Shown piece by piece: positions 22,224 to 36,414 of a stretch of DNA of 64,000 nucleotides. The notes under the pieces were generated by a model, which saw only the letters and a program-made list of their open reading frames with translations, ran no database searches and was not told the origin of the DNA. How positions within the stretch are numbered: position 1 is the stretch's first letter; every line of letters starts with the position of its first letter. Source of the stretch: Zea mays (Eukaryota > Streptophyta > Magnoliopsida > Poales > Poaceae); assembly GCF_902167145.1 (NCBI RefSeq), contig NC_050100.1:202777974-202841973 (forward strand), given 5' to 3'. Position numbers and translations under genes: made by a program.

Positions 22224-24360
22224 TCTCCACCAGAAATCCAAGAATGTGATCTATGGCAAGGAAACATATGTGGGGTGAGGTGTATGAGCCTCTGGTCGAT
22301 GATCAATGGCCACACAACACCCATTTTTGTTGAAAATAGCCATGAACGACCATTTACAATAATACCGAAGGCTAACACCTACAGATTTTTGACCAAGAAA
22401 TGGTCTCCACCAGAAATCCAAGAATGTGATCTATGGCAAGGAAACATATGTGGGGTGAGGTGTACGAGCCTCTGATCGATGATCAATGGCCACACAACCC
22501 CCATTTTTGTCGAAAATAGCCATGAACGACCATTTTCAATAATTCCGAAGGCTAACACCTACGGATTTTTGACCAAGAAATCGTATCCACCAGAAATCAA
22601 AGAATATGATCTATGGCAAGGAAACATATTTGGGGTGAGGTGTACGAGCCTCTGGTCGATGATCAATGGCCACACAACCCCTATTTTTGTCGAAAACAGC
22701 CATGAACGACCATTTTCAATAATACCGAAGGCTAACACGTACGGATTTTTGACCAAGAAATGGTCTCCACGAGAAATCCAAGATTGTGATCTATGACAAT
22801 TAAACATATGTGGGGTGAGGTGTACGAGCCTCTGGTCAATGATAAATGGCCACACAACCCCCATTTTTGTCGAAAATAGCCTTGAACGACCATTTTCAAT
22901 AATACCGAAGGCTAACACCTACGGAATTTTGACCAAGAAATGGTCTCCACCAGAAATCCAAGAATGTGATCTATGGCAAGGAAACATATGTGGGGTGAGG
23001 TGTACGAGCCCCCGGTCGATTATCAATGGCCACACAACCCCCATTTTTGTCGAAAATTGCCATGAACGACTATTTTCAATGACACTAAAGGCTAACACGT
23101 ATGGATTTTTGACCAAGAACTGGTCTCCACCATAGATCCAAGAATGTGATCTATGGCAAGAAAACATATGTGTAGTGAGGTGTATGAGCCTCTGGTTGAA
23201 GATAAATGGCCACACAACCCCCATTTTTGTCGAAAATAGCCATGAATGACCATTTTCAATAATACCGAAGGCTAACACATTCGGATTTTTGCCCAAGAAA
23301 TGGTCTCCACCAGAAATCCAAAAATGTGATCTATGTCAAGGAAAAATATGTGGGGTGAGGTGTATGAGCCTCCGGTCGATGATCAATGGCCACAGAACCT
23401 CTATTTTGTTAAAAATAGCCATGAACGACCATTTTCAATAATACCGAAGGCTAACACGTACGGATTTTTGACCAAGAAATGGTCTCCACCAGAAATCCAA
23501 GAATGTGATCTACGGCAAGAAAACATATGTGGGTGAGGTGTACGAGCCTCTGATCGATGATCAATGGCCACACAACCCCCATTTTGTCGAAAATAGCCAT
23601 GAACGACCATTTTCAATAATACCGAAGGCTAACACGTACGAATTTTTGACCAAGAAATGGTCTCCACCAGAAATCCAAGAGTGTGCTCTATGGCAAGGAA
23701 ACATATGTGGGGTGAGGTGTACGAGCCTCTGGTCGATGATAAATGGCCACACAACCCCCATTTTTGATGAAAATAGCCATGAACGACCATTTTCAATAAT
23801 ACCGAAAGCTAACACCTACGGACTTTTGACCAACAAATGGTCTCCACCAGAAATCCAAGAATGTGGTCTATGGCAAGGAAACATATTTGGGGTGAGGTGT
23901 ATGAGACTTTGGTCGATGATCAATGGCCACACAACCCCCATTTTTGTCGAAAATAGCCATGAACAACCATTTTCAATAATACCGAAGGCTAACACCTACA
24001 GATTTTTTACCCAGAAATGGTCACCACCAGAAATCCAAGAATGTGGTCTATGGCAAGGAAACACATGTGGGGTGAGGTGTATGAGCCTTTGGTTGATGAT
24101 CAATTGCCACACAACCACTATTTTTGTCGAAAATAGCCATGAACGACCAATTTCAATAATACCGAAGGCTAACACCTACGGATTTTTGACCAAGAAATGG
24201 TCTCCACCAGAAATCCAAGAATGTGATATATGGCAAGGAAACTTATGTGGGGTGAGGTGTACGATCCTCTGGTCGATGATCAATGGCGACACAACCCCCA
24301 TTTTTGTCGAAAATAGCCATGAATGACCATTTTCAATGACACTGAAGGCTAACACCTATG

Positions 24361-25440
24361 GATTTTTGACCAAGAAATGGTCTCCACCATAAATCCAAGA
24401 ATGTGATCTATGGCAAGGAAAAATATGTGTACTGAGGTGTATGAGCCTCTGGTCGAAGATCAATGGCCACACAACCCCCATTTGTGTCGAAAATAGCCAT
24501 CAATGACTATTTTCAATAATACCGAAGGCTAACACGTACGGATTTTTGACCAAGAAATGGTCTCCACCAGAAATCCAAGAATGTGATATATGGCAAGGAA
24601 ACATATGTGGGGTGAATTGTACGAGCCTCCGGTCGATGATAAATGGCCACACAACCCCCATTTTAGTCAAAAATAGCCATGAACGATCATTTTCAATAAT
24701 ACCGAAGGCTAACACCAACAGATTTTTGACCAAGAAATGGTCTCCTCTAGAAATCCAAGAATGTGATCTATGGCAAGAAAACATATGTGGAGTGAAGTGT
24801 ACGAGCCTCTGGCCGATGATCAATGGCCACACAACCCCCATTTTTGACGAAAATAGCCATGAACGACTATTTTCAATGACACTGAAGGCTAACACCTATG
24901 GATTTTTGACCAAGAAATGGTCTCCACCATAAATCCAAGAATGTGATCTATGGCAAGGAAACATAAGTGTAGTGAGGTGTATGAGCCTCTGGTCGAATAT
25001 CAATGGTCACACAACCCCCATTTTTGTCGAAAATAGCCATGAATGACCATTTTCAATAATACCGAAGGCTAACACGTACGGATTTTTGAGCAAGAAATGG
25101 TCTCCACCAGAAATCCAAGAATGTGATATATGGCAAGGAAACATATGTGGGGTGAATTGTACGAGCCTCTGGTCGATGATAAATGGCCACACAACCCCCA
25201 TTTTAGTCGAAAATAGCCATGAACGACCATTTTCAATAATACCGAAGGCTAACACCAACAGATTTTTGACCAAGAAATAGTCTCCTCCAGAAATCCAAGA
25301 ATGTGATCTATGGCAAGAAAACATATGTGGGGTGAAGTGTACGAGCCTCTGGTCGATGATCAATAGCCACACAACCCCCATTTTTGTCGAAAATAGCCAT
25401 GAACGACCATTTTCAATGACACTAAAGGCTAACACCTATG
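24361..25440 (+). repeat. Trimeric higher-order repeat, two exact-length 540-bp copies
   Basis: The copies lie at 24361-24900 and 24901-25440. Each begins with a CACCATAAATCC monomer, followed by one with GTGAATTGTACGAGCC and TTTTAGTC, then one with CACCAACAG and GTGAAGTGTACG. The spacing is exactly three monomers. Scattered substitutions show that they are not identical. Confidence 0.75.
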
Positions 25441-26564
25441 GATTTCTGACCAAGAAATGGTCTCCACCATAAATCCAAGAATGTGATCTATGGCAAGGAA
25501 ACATATGTGTAGTGAGGTGTATGAGCCTCTGGTCGAAGATCAATGGCCACACAACCCCCATTTTTGTCGAAAATAGCCATGAATGACCATTTTCAAAAAT
25601 ACTGAAGGCTAACACATTCGGATTTTTTCCCAAGAAATGGTCTCCACCAGAAATCCAAGAATGTGATCTATGGCAAGGAAACATATGTGGGGTGAGGTGT
25701 ACGAGCCTCTGGTCGATGATCAATGGCCACACAACCCCCATTTTGTCAAAAATAGCCATGAACGACCATTTTCAATAATACCGAAGGCTAACACGTACGA
25801 ATTTTTGACCAAGAAATGGTCTCCACCAGAAATCCAAGAATGTGATCTATGGCAAGGAAACATATGTGGGTGAGGTTTACGAGCCTCTAGTCGATGATAG
25901 ATGGCCACACAACCCCCATTTTTGATTAAAATAGCCATGAGCGACCATTTTCAATAATACTAGAGGCTAACACCTACGGATTTTTGACTAAGAAATGGTC
26001 TCCACCTGAAATCCAAGAAATTATCTATGGCAAGGAAACATATGTGGGGTGTGGTGTATGAGCCTCTGGTCGATGATCAATGGGCACACAACCCCCATTT
26101 TTGTCGAAAATAGCCATGAACGACCATTTTCAATAATACCGAACGCTAACACCTACGGATTTTTGACCAAGAAATGGTCTCCACCAGAAATCCAAGAATG
26201 TGATCTACGGCAAGGAAACATATGTGGGGTGAGGTGTACGAGCCTCTAGTCGATGAACAATGGCCACACAACCCCTATTTTTGTCGAAAATAGCCATGAA
26301 CAACCATTTTCAATGACACTAAAGGCTAACAACTACGGATTTTTGACCAAAAAATGGTCTCCACCATAAATCCAAGAATGTGATCTATGGCAAGGAAACA
26401 TATGTGGGTTGAGGTGTACGAGCCTCTGGTCGATGATCAATGGCCACACAACCCTAATTTTTGTCGAAAATAGCCATGAATGACCATTTTCAATGACACT
26501 GAAGGCTAACACATTCGGATTTTGGACCAAAAAATGGTCTCCACTAGAAATCAAAGAATGTGAT

Positions 26565-29500
26565 CTATGGCAAGGAAACATATGTGGGGTGAGGTTTACG
26601 AGCCTCTGGTTGATGATCATTGGCCACACAACCCTGATTTTTGTCGAAAATAGCCATGAATGACCATTTTCAATAATACCGAAGGCTAACACGTACGGAC
26701 TTTTGACCAAGAAATGGTCTCCACCAGAAATCCAAGAATGTGATCTATGGCAAGGAAACATATGTGGGGTGAGGTGTATGAGCCTTTGGTGGATGATAAA
26801 TGGCCACACAACCCCCATTTTAGTCGAAAATAGCCATGAACGACCATTTTCAATAATACCGAAGGCTAACACCAACGGATTTTTGACCAAGAAATGGTCT
26901 CCACCAGAAATCCTAGAATGTGATCTCTAGCACGAAAACATATGTGGGGTGAAGTGTACGAGCCTTTGGTCAATGATCAATGGCCACACAAACCCCATTT
27001 TTGTCGAAACTAGCCATGAACGACCATTTTCAATGACACTGAAGGCTAACACCTACGGATTTTTGACCAAGAAATGGTCTCCACAATAAATCCAAGAATG
27101 TGATCTATGGCAAGGAAACATATGTGTAGTGAGGTGTATGAGCCTTTGGTCGAATATCAATGGCCACACAACCCCCATTTTTGTCGAAAATAGCCATGAA
27201 CGACCATTTTCAATAGTACCGAAGGCTAAAACATTCAGATTTTTGACCAAGAAATGGTCTCCACCAGAAATCAAATAATGTGATCTATGGCTAGGAAACA
27301 TATGTGGGGTGAGGTTTACAAGCCTCTGGTCGATGATCAATGGCCACACAACCCCCATTTTTGTCGAAAATAGCCATGAATGACCATTTTCAATAATACT
27401 GAAGGCTAACACGTACAGATTTTTGACCAATAAATGGTCTCCACCGGAAATCCAAGAATGTGATCTATGGCAAGGAAACATATATGGGGTGAGGTGTATG
27501 CGCCTCTGGTCGATGATCATTGGCCACACAACCCCCATTTTTGTCAAAAATAGCCATGAATGACCATATTCAATAATACCGAAGGCTGACACGTACAGAT
27601 TTTGACCAAGAAATGGTCTCCACCGGAAATCCAAGAATGTGATCTATGGCAAGGAAACATATGTGGGGTGAATTGCACGAGCCTCTGGTCGATGATAAAT
27701 GGCCACACAACCCCCATTTTAGTCGAAAATAGCCATGAACGACCATTTTCAATAATACCGAAGGCTAACACCAACAGATTTTTTACCAAGGAATGGTCTC
27801 CTCCAGAAATCCAAGAATGTGATCTATGGAAAGAAAACATATGTGGGGTGAAGTGTACGAGCCTCTGGTCGATGATCAATGGCCACACAACCCCCATTTT
27901 TGTCGAAAATAGCCATGAACGACCATTTTCAATGACACTAAACGCTAACACCTATGGATTTCTGACCAAGAAATGGTCTCCACCATAAATCCAAGAATGT
28001 GATCTATGGCAAGGAAAAATATGTGTAGTGAGGTGTATGAGCCTCTGGTCGAAGATCAATGGCCACACAACCCCCATTTTTGTCGAAAATAGCCATGAAT
28101 GACCATTTTCAAAAATACCAAAGGCTAACACATTCGGATTTTTGCCCAAGAAATGGTCTCCACCAGAAATCCAAGAATGTGATCTGTGGCAAGGAAACAT
28201 ATGTGGGGTGAGGTGTACGAGCCTCTGGTCGATGATCAATGGCCACACAACCCCCATTTTGCCGAAAATAGCCATGAACGACCATTTTCAATAATACCGA
28301 AGGCTAACACGTACGAGTTTTTGACCAAGAAATGGTCTCCACCAGAAATCCAAGAATGTGATCTATGGCAAGGAAACATATGTGGGGTGAGGTTTATGAG
28401 CCTCTAGTCGATGATAAATGGCCACACAACCCCCATTTTTTATGAAAATAGTCATGAGCGACCATTTTCAATAATACTAGAGGCTAACACCTACGGATTT
28501 TTGACCAAGAAATGGTCTCCACCAGAAATCCAAGAATGTAATCTATGGCAAGGAAACATATGTGGGGTGAGGTGTATGAGCCTCTGGTCGATGATCAATG
28601 GCCACACAACCCCCATTTTTGTCGAAAATAGCCATGAACGACCATTTTCAATAATACCGAAGGCTAACACCTACGGATTTTTGACCAAGAAATGGTCTCC
28701 ACCAGAAATCCAAGAATGTGATCTATGGCAAGGAAACGTATGTGGGGTGAGGTTTACGAGCCTCTGGTTGATGATCATTGGCCACACAACCCTGATTTTT
28801 GTCGAAAATAGCCATGAATGACCATTTTCAATAATACCGAAGGCTAACACGTACGGACTTTTGACCAAGAAATGGTCTCCAGCAGAAATCCAAGAATGTG
28901 ATCTATGGCAAGGAAACATATGTGGGGTGAGGTGTATGATCCTCTGGTGGATGATAAATGGCCACACAACCCCCATTTTAGTCGAAAATAGCCATGAACG
29001 ACCATTTTCAATAATACCGAAGGCTAACACCAACGGATTTTTGACCAAGAAATGGTCTCCACCAGAAATCCTAGAATGTGATCTCTAGCACGAAAACATA
29101 TGTGGGGTGAAGTGTACGAGCCTTTGGTCAATGATCAATGGCCACACAAACCCCATTTTTGTCGAAACTAGCCATGAACGACCATTTTCAATGACACTGA
29201 AGGCTAACACCTACGGATTTTTGACCAAGAAATGGTCTCCACAATAAATCCAAGAATGTGATCTATGGCAAGGAAAAATATGTGTAGTGAGGTGTATGAG
29301 CCTTTGGTCGAATATCAATGGCCACACAACCCCCATTTTTGTCGAAAATAGCCATGAACGACCATTTTCAATAGTACCGAAGGCTAAAACATTCAGATTT
29401 TTGACCAAGAAATGGTCTCCACCAGAAATCAAAGAATGTGATCTATGGCTAGGAAACATATGTGGGGTGAGGTTTACGAGCCTCTGGTCGATGATCAATG

Positions 29501-30880
29501 GCCACACAACCCCCATTTTTGTCGAAAATAGCCATGAATGACCATTTTCAATAATACTGAAGGCTAACACGTACAGATTTTTGACCAATAAATGGTCTCC
29601 ACCGGAAATCCAAGAATGTGATCTATGGCAAGGAAACATATATGGGGTGAGGTGTATGCGCCTCTGGTCGATGATCATTGGCCACACAACCCCCATTTTT
29701 GTCGAAAATAGCCATGAATGACCATATTCAATAATACCGAAGGCTGACACGTACAGATTTTTGACCAAGAAATGGTCTCCACCGGAAATCCAAGAATGTG
29801 ATCTATGGCAAGGAAACATATGTGGGGTGAATTGCACGAGCCTCTGGTCGATGATAAATGGCCACACAACCCCCATTTTAGTCGAAAATAGCCATGAACG
29901 ACCATTTTCAATAATACCGAAGGCTAACACCAACAGATTTTTTACCAAGGAATGGTCTCCTCCAGAAATCCAAGAATGTGATCTATGGAAAGAAAACATA
30001 TGTGGGGTGAAGTGTACGAGCCTCTGGTCGATGATCAATGGCCACACAACCCCCATTTTTGTCGAAAATAGCCATGAACGACCATTTTCAATGACACTAA
30101 ACGCTAACACCTATGGATTTCTGACCAAGAAATGGTCTCCACCATAAATCCAAGAATGTGATCTATGGCAAGGAAAAATATGTGTAGTGAGGTGTATGAG
30201 CCTCTGGTCGAAGATCAATGGCCACACAACCCCCATTTTTGTCGAAAATAGCAATGAATGACCATTTTCAAAAATACCAAAGGCTAACACATTCAGATTT
30301 TTGCCCAAGAAATGGTCTCCACCAGAAATCCAAGAATGTGATCTGTGGCAAGGAAACATATGTGGGGTGAGGTGTACGAGCCTCTGGTCGATGATCAATG
30401 GCCACACAACCCCCATTTTGCCGAAAATAGCCATGAACGACCATTTTCAATAATACCGAAGGCTAACACGTACGAGTTTTTGACCAAGAAATGGTCTCCA
30501 CCAGAAATCCAAGAATGTGATCTATGGCAAGGAAACATATGTGGGGTGAGGTTTATGAGCCCCTAGTCGATGATAAATGGCCACACAACCCCCATTTTTT
30601 ATGAAAATAGTCATGAGCGACCATTTTCAATAATACTAGAGGCTAACACCTACGGATTTTTGACCAAGAAATGGTCTCCACCAGAAATCCAAGAATGTGA
30701 TCTATGGCAAGGAAACATATGTGGGGTGAGGTGTATGAGCCTCTGGTCGATGATCAATGGCCACACAACCCCCATTTTTGTCGAAAATAGCCATGAACGA
30801 CCATTTTCAATAATACCGAAGGCTAACACCTACGGATTTTTGACCAAGAAATGGTCTCCACCAGAAATCCAAGAATGTGA
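26565..30880 (+). repeat. 12-monomer higher-order repeat, two near-identical 2159-bp copies
   Basis: Copy 1 runs about 26565-28720 and copy 2 about 28724-30880. Private variants match at a constant shift of 2158-2159 bp: ACGTACGGACTTTTG at 26690 and 28849, TGGTGGATGATAAATGG, TCCTAGAATGTGATCTCTAGCACG, GCTAAAACATTCAG, GGCTGACACGTACAG and ACCAAGGAATGG. Only a few differences per kilobase are seen, so the duplication is recent. Confidence 0.8.
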
Positions 30881-32280
30881 TCTACAGCGAGGAAACATAT
30901 GTGGGGTGAGGTTTATGAGCCTCTGGTCGACGATCAATGGCCACACAACCCAATTTTTTGTCGAAAATAGCCATGAACGACCATTTTCAATGACACTGAA
31001 GGCTAACACCTACGGATTTTTGACCAAGAAATGGTCTCCACCATAAATCCAAGAATGTGATCTATGGCAAGAAAACATATGTGTAGTGAGGTGTATGAGT
31101 CTCTGGTCGAAGATCAATGGCCACACAACCCCCATTTTTGTCGAAAATAGCTATGAATGACCATTTTCAAAAATACCAAAGGCTAACACATTCGGATTTT
31201 TGCCCAAGAAATGGTCTCCACCAGAAATCCAAGAATGTGATCTATGGCAAGGAAACATATGTGGGGTGAGGTGTATGAGCCTCTGGTCGATGATAAATGG
31301 CCACACAACCCCCATTTTTGTCGAAAATAGCCATGAACGACCATTTTCAATAATACCGAAGGCTAACACCTACGGATTTTTGACCAAGAAATGGTCTCCT
31401 CCAGAAATCCAAGAATGTGATCTACGGCAAGGAAACATATGTGGGGTGAGGTGTATGAGCCTCTGGTCGACGATCAATGGCCACACAACCCTAATTTTTT
31501 GTCGAAAATAGCCATGAACGACCATTTTCAATGACACCGAAGGCTAACACCTACAGATTTTTGACCAAGAAATGGTCTCCACCATAAATCCAAGAATGTG
31601 ATCTATGGCAAGGAAACATATGTGTGGTGAGGTGTATGAGCCTCTGGTCGAAGATCAATGGCCACACAACCCCCATTTTTGTCGAAAATAGCCATGAATG
31701 ACCATTTTCAAAAATACTAAAGGCTAACACATTCGGATTTTTGCCCAAGAAATGGTCTCCACCAGAAATCCAAGAATGTGATCTATGGCAAGGAAACATA
31801 TGTGGGGTGAGGTGTACGAGCCTCTGGTCGATGATCAATGGCCACACAATCCTAATTTTGCCGAAAATAGCCATGAACGACCATTTTCAATAATACCGAA
31901 GGCTAACACCAACAGATTTTTGACCAAGGAATGGTCTCCTCCAGAAATCCAAGAATGTGATCTATGGAAAGAAAACATATGTGGGGTGAAGTGTACGAGC
32001 CTCTGGTCGATGATCAATGGCCACACAACCCCCATTTTTGTCGAAAATAGCCATGAACGACCATTTTCAATGACACTAAACGCTAACACCTATGGATTTC
32101 TGACCAAGAAATGGTCTCCACCATAAATCCAAGAATGTGATCTATGGCAAGGAAAAATATGTGTTGTGAGGTGTATGAGCCTCTGGTCGAAGATCAATGG
32201 CCACACAACCCCCATTTTTGTCGAAAATAGCAATGAATGACCATTTTCAAAAATACCAAAGGCTAACACATTCGGATTTT

Positions 32281-35200
32281 TGCCCAAGAAATGGTCTCCA
32301 CCAGAAATCCAAGAATGTGATCTGTGGCAAGGAAACATATGTGGGGTGAGGTGTACGAGCCTCTGGTCGATGATCAATGGCCACACAACCCCCATTTTGC
32401 CGAAAATAGCCATGAATGACCATTTTCAAAAATACCGAAGGCTAACACGTACGAGTTTTTGACCAAGAAATGGTCTCCACCAGAAATCCAAGAATGTGAT
32501 CTATGGCAAGGAAACATATGTGGGGTGAGGTTTATGAGCCTCTAGTCGATGATTAATGGCCACACAACCCCCATTTTTTATGAAAATAGTCATGAGCGAC
32601 CATTTTCAATAATACTAGAGGCTAACACCTACGGATTTTTGACCAAGAAATGGTCTCCACCAGAAATCCAAGAATGTGATCTATGGCAAGGAAACATATG
32701 TGGGGTGAGGTGTATGAGCCTCTGGTCGATGATCAATGGCCACACAACCCCCATTTTTGTCGAAAATAGCCATGAACAATCATTGTCAATAATACCGAAG
32801 GCTAACACCTACGGATTTTTGACCAAGAAATGGTCTCCACCAGAAATCCAAGAATGTGATCTACGGCAAGGAAACATATGTGGGGTGAGGTGTATGAGCC
32901 TCTAGTCGACGATCAATGGCCACACAACCCAATTTTTTGTCGAAAATAGCCATGAACGATCATTTTCAATGACACTGAAGGCTAACACCTACGGATTTTT
33001 GACCAAGAAATGGTCTCCACCATAAATCCAAGAATGTGATCTATGGCAAGGAAACATATGTGTAGTGAGGTGTATGAGCCTCTGGTCGAAGATCAATGGC
33101 CACACAACCCCCATTTTTGTCGAAAATAGCCATGAATGACCATTTTCAAAAATACCAAAGGCTAACACATTCGGATTTTTGCCCAAGAAATGGTCTCCAC
33201 CAGAAATCCAAGAATGTGATCTGTGGCAAGGAAACATATGTGGGGTGAGGTGTACGAGCCTCTGGTCGATGATCAATGGCCACACAACCCCCATTTTGCC
33301 GAAAATAGCCATGAACGACCATTTTCAAAAATACCGAAGGCTAACACGTACGAGTTTTTGACCAAGAAATGGTCTCCACCAGAAATCCAAGAATGTGATC
33401 TATGGCAAGGAAACATATGTGGGGTGAGGTTTATGAGCCTCTAGTCGATGATTAATGGCCACACAACCCCCATTTTTTATGAAAATAGTCATGAGCGACC
33501 ATTTTCAATAATACTAGAGGCTAACACCTACGGATTTTTGACCAAGAAATGGTCTCCACCAGAAATCCAAGAATGTGATCTATGGCAAGGAAACATATGT
33601 GGGGTGAGGTGTATGAGCCTCTGGTCGATGATCAATGGCCACACAACCCCCATTTTTGTCGAAAATAGCCATGAACAATCATTGTCAATAATACCGAAGG
33701 CTAACACCTACGGATTTTTGACCAAGAAATGGTCTCCACCAGAAATCCAAGAATGTGATCTACGGCAAGGAAACATATGTGGGGTGAGGTGTATGAGCCT
33801 CTAGTCGACGATCAATGGCCACACAACCCAATTTTTTGTCGAAAATAGCCATGAACGATCATTTTCAATGACACTGAAGGCTAACACCTACGGATTTTTG
33901 ACCAAGAAATGGTCTCCACCATAAATCCAAGAATGTGATCTATGGCAAGGAAACATATGTGTAGTGAGGTGTATGAGCCTCTAGTCGAAGATCAATGGCC
34001 ACACAACCCCCATTTTTGTCGAAAATAGCCATGAATGACCATTTTCAAAAATACCAAAGGCTAACACATTCGGATTTTTGCCCAAGAAATGGTCTCCACC
34101 AGAAATCCAAGAATGTGATCTGTGGCAAGGAAACATATGTGGGGTGAGGTGTACGAGCCTCTAGTCGATGATCAATGGCCACACAACCCCCATTTTGCCG
34201 AAAATAGCCATGAACGACCATTTTCAAAAATACCGAAGGCTAACACGTACGAGTTTTTGACCAAGAAATGGTCTCCACCAGAAATCCAAGAATGTGATCT
34301 ATGGCAAGGAAACATATGTGGGGTGAGGTTTATGAGCCTCTAGTCGATGATTAATGGCCACACAACCCCCATTTTTTATGAAAATAGTCATGAGCGACCA
34401 TTTTCAATAATACTAGAGGCTAACACCTACGGATTTTTGACCAAGAAATGGTCTCCACCAGAAATCCAAGAATGTGATCTATGGCAAGGAAACATATGTG
34501 GGGTGAGGTGTATGAGCCTCTGGTCGATGATCAATGGCCACACAACCCCCATTTTTGTCGAAAATAGCCATGAACAATCATTGTCAATAATACCGAAGGC
34601 TAACACCTACGGATTTTTGACCAAGAAATGGTCTCCACCAGAAATCCAAGAATGTGATCTGTGGCAAGGAAACATATGTGGGGTGAGGTGTACGAGCCTC
34701 TGGTCGATGATCAATGGCCACACAACCCCCATTTTGCCGAAAATAGCCATGAACGACCATTTTCAAAAATACCGAAGGCTAACACGTACGAGTTTTTGAC
34801 CAAGAAATGGTCTCCACCAGAAATCCAAGAATGTGATCTATGGCAAGGAAACATATGTGGGGTGAGGTTTATGAGCCTCTAGTCGATGATTAATGGCCAC
34901 ACAACCCCCATTTTTTATGAAAATAGTCATGAGCGACCATTTTCAATAATACTAGAGGCTAACACCTACGGATTTTTTACCAAGAAATGGTCTCCACCAG
35001 AAATCCAAGAATGTGATCTATGGCAAGGAAACATATGTGGGGTGAGGTGTATGAGCCTCTGGTCGATGATCAATGGCCACACAACCCCCATTTTTGTCGA
35101 AAATAGCCATGAACAATCATTGTCAATAATACCGAAGGCTAACACCTACGGATTTTTGACCAAGAAATGGTGTCCACCAGAAATCCAAGAATGTGATCTA

Positions 35201-36414
35201 CGGCAAGGAAACATATGTGGGGTGAGGTGTATGAGCCTCTAGTCGACGATCAATGGCCACACAACCCAATTTTTTGTCGAAAATAGCCATGAACGATCAT
35301 TTTCAATGACACTGAAGGCTAACACCTACGGATTTTTGACCAAGAAATGGTCTCCACCATAAATCCAAGAATGTGATCTATGGCAAGGAAACATATGTGT
35401 AGTGAGGTGTATGAGCCTCTGGTCGAAGATCAATGGCCACACAACCCCCATTTTTGTCGAAAATAGCCATGAATGACCATTTTCAAAAATACCAAAGGCT
35501 AACACATTCGGATTTTTGCCCAAGAAATGGTCTCCACCAGAAATCCAAGAATGTGATCTGTGGCAAGGAAACATATGTTGGGTGAGGTGTACGAGCCTCT
35601 GGTCGATGATCAATGGCCACACAACCCCCATTTTGCCGAAAATAGCCATGAACGACCATTTTCAAAAATACCGAAGGCTAACACGTACGAGTTTTTGACC
35701 AAGAAATGGTCTCCACCAGAAATCCAAGAATGTGATCTATGGCAAGGAAACATATGTGGGGTGAGGTTTATGAGCCTCTAGTCGATGATAAATGGCCACA
35801 CAACCCCCATTTTTTATGAAAATAGTCATGAGCGACCATTTTCAATAATACTAGAGGCTAACACCTACGGATTTTTGACCAAGAAATGGTCTCCACCAGA
35901 AATCCAAGAATGTGATCTATGGCAAGGAAACATATGTGGGGTGAGGTGTATGAGCCTCTGGTCGATGATCAATGGCCACACAAGCCCCATTTTTGTCGAA
36001 AATAGCCATGAATGATCATTGTCAATAATACCGAAGGCTAACACCTACGGATTTTTGACCAAGAAATGGTCGCCACCAGAAATCCAAGAATGTGATCTAC
36101 GGCAAGGAAACATATGTGGGGTGAGGTGTATGAGCCTCTAGTCGACGATCAATGGCCACACAACCCAATTTTTTGTCGAAAATAGCCATGAACGATCATT
36201 TTCAATGACACTGAAGGCTAACACCTACGGATTTTTGACCAAGAAATGGTCTCCACCATAAATCCAAGAATGTGATCTATGGCAAGGAAACATATGTGTA
36301 GTGAGGTGTATGAGCCTCTGGTCGAAGATCAATGGCCACACAACCCCCATTTTTGTCGAAAATAGCCATGAATGACCATTTTCAAAAATACCAAAGGCTA
36401 ACACATTCGGATTT
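32281..36414 (+). repeat. Pentameric 899-bp higher-order repeat, four full copies and one 539-bp deletion derivative
   Basis: Copies begin near 32281, 33180, 34079 (539 bp, lacking two monomers), 34618 and 35516. Each full copy has monomers in the order CATTCGGATTTTTGCCC, CGTACGAGTTTTT, ACTAGAGGC, GAACAATCATTGTCAATAATACC, then GACACTGAAGGC/CACCATAAATCC. The ATCATTGTC variant is shared by the copies. Identity is very high. Confidence 0.8.
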
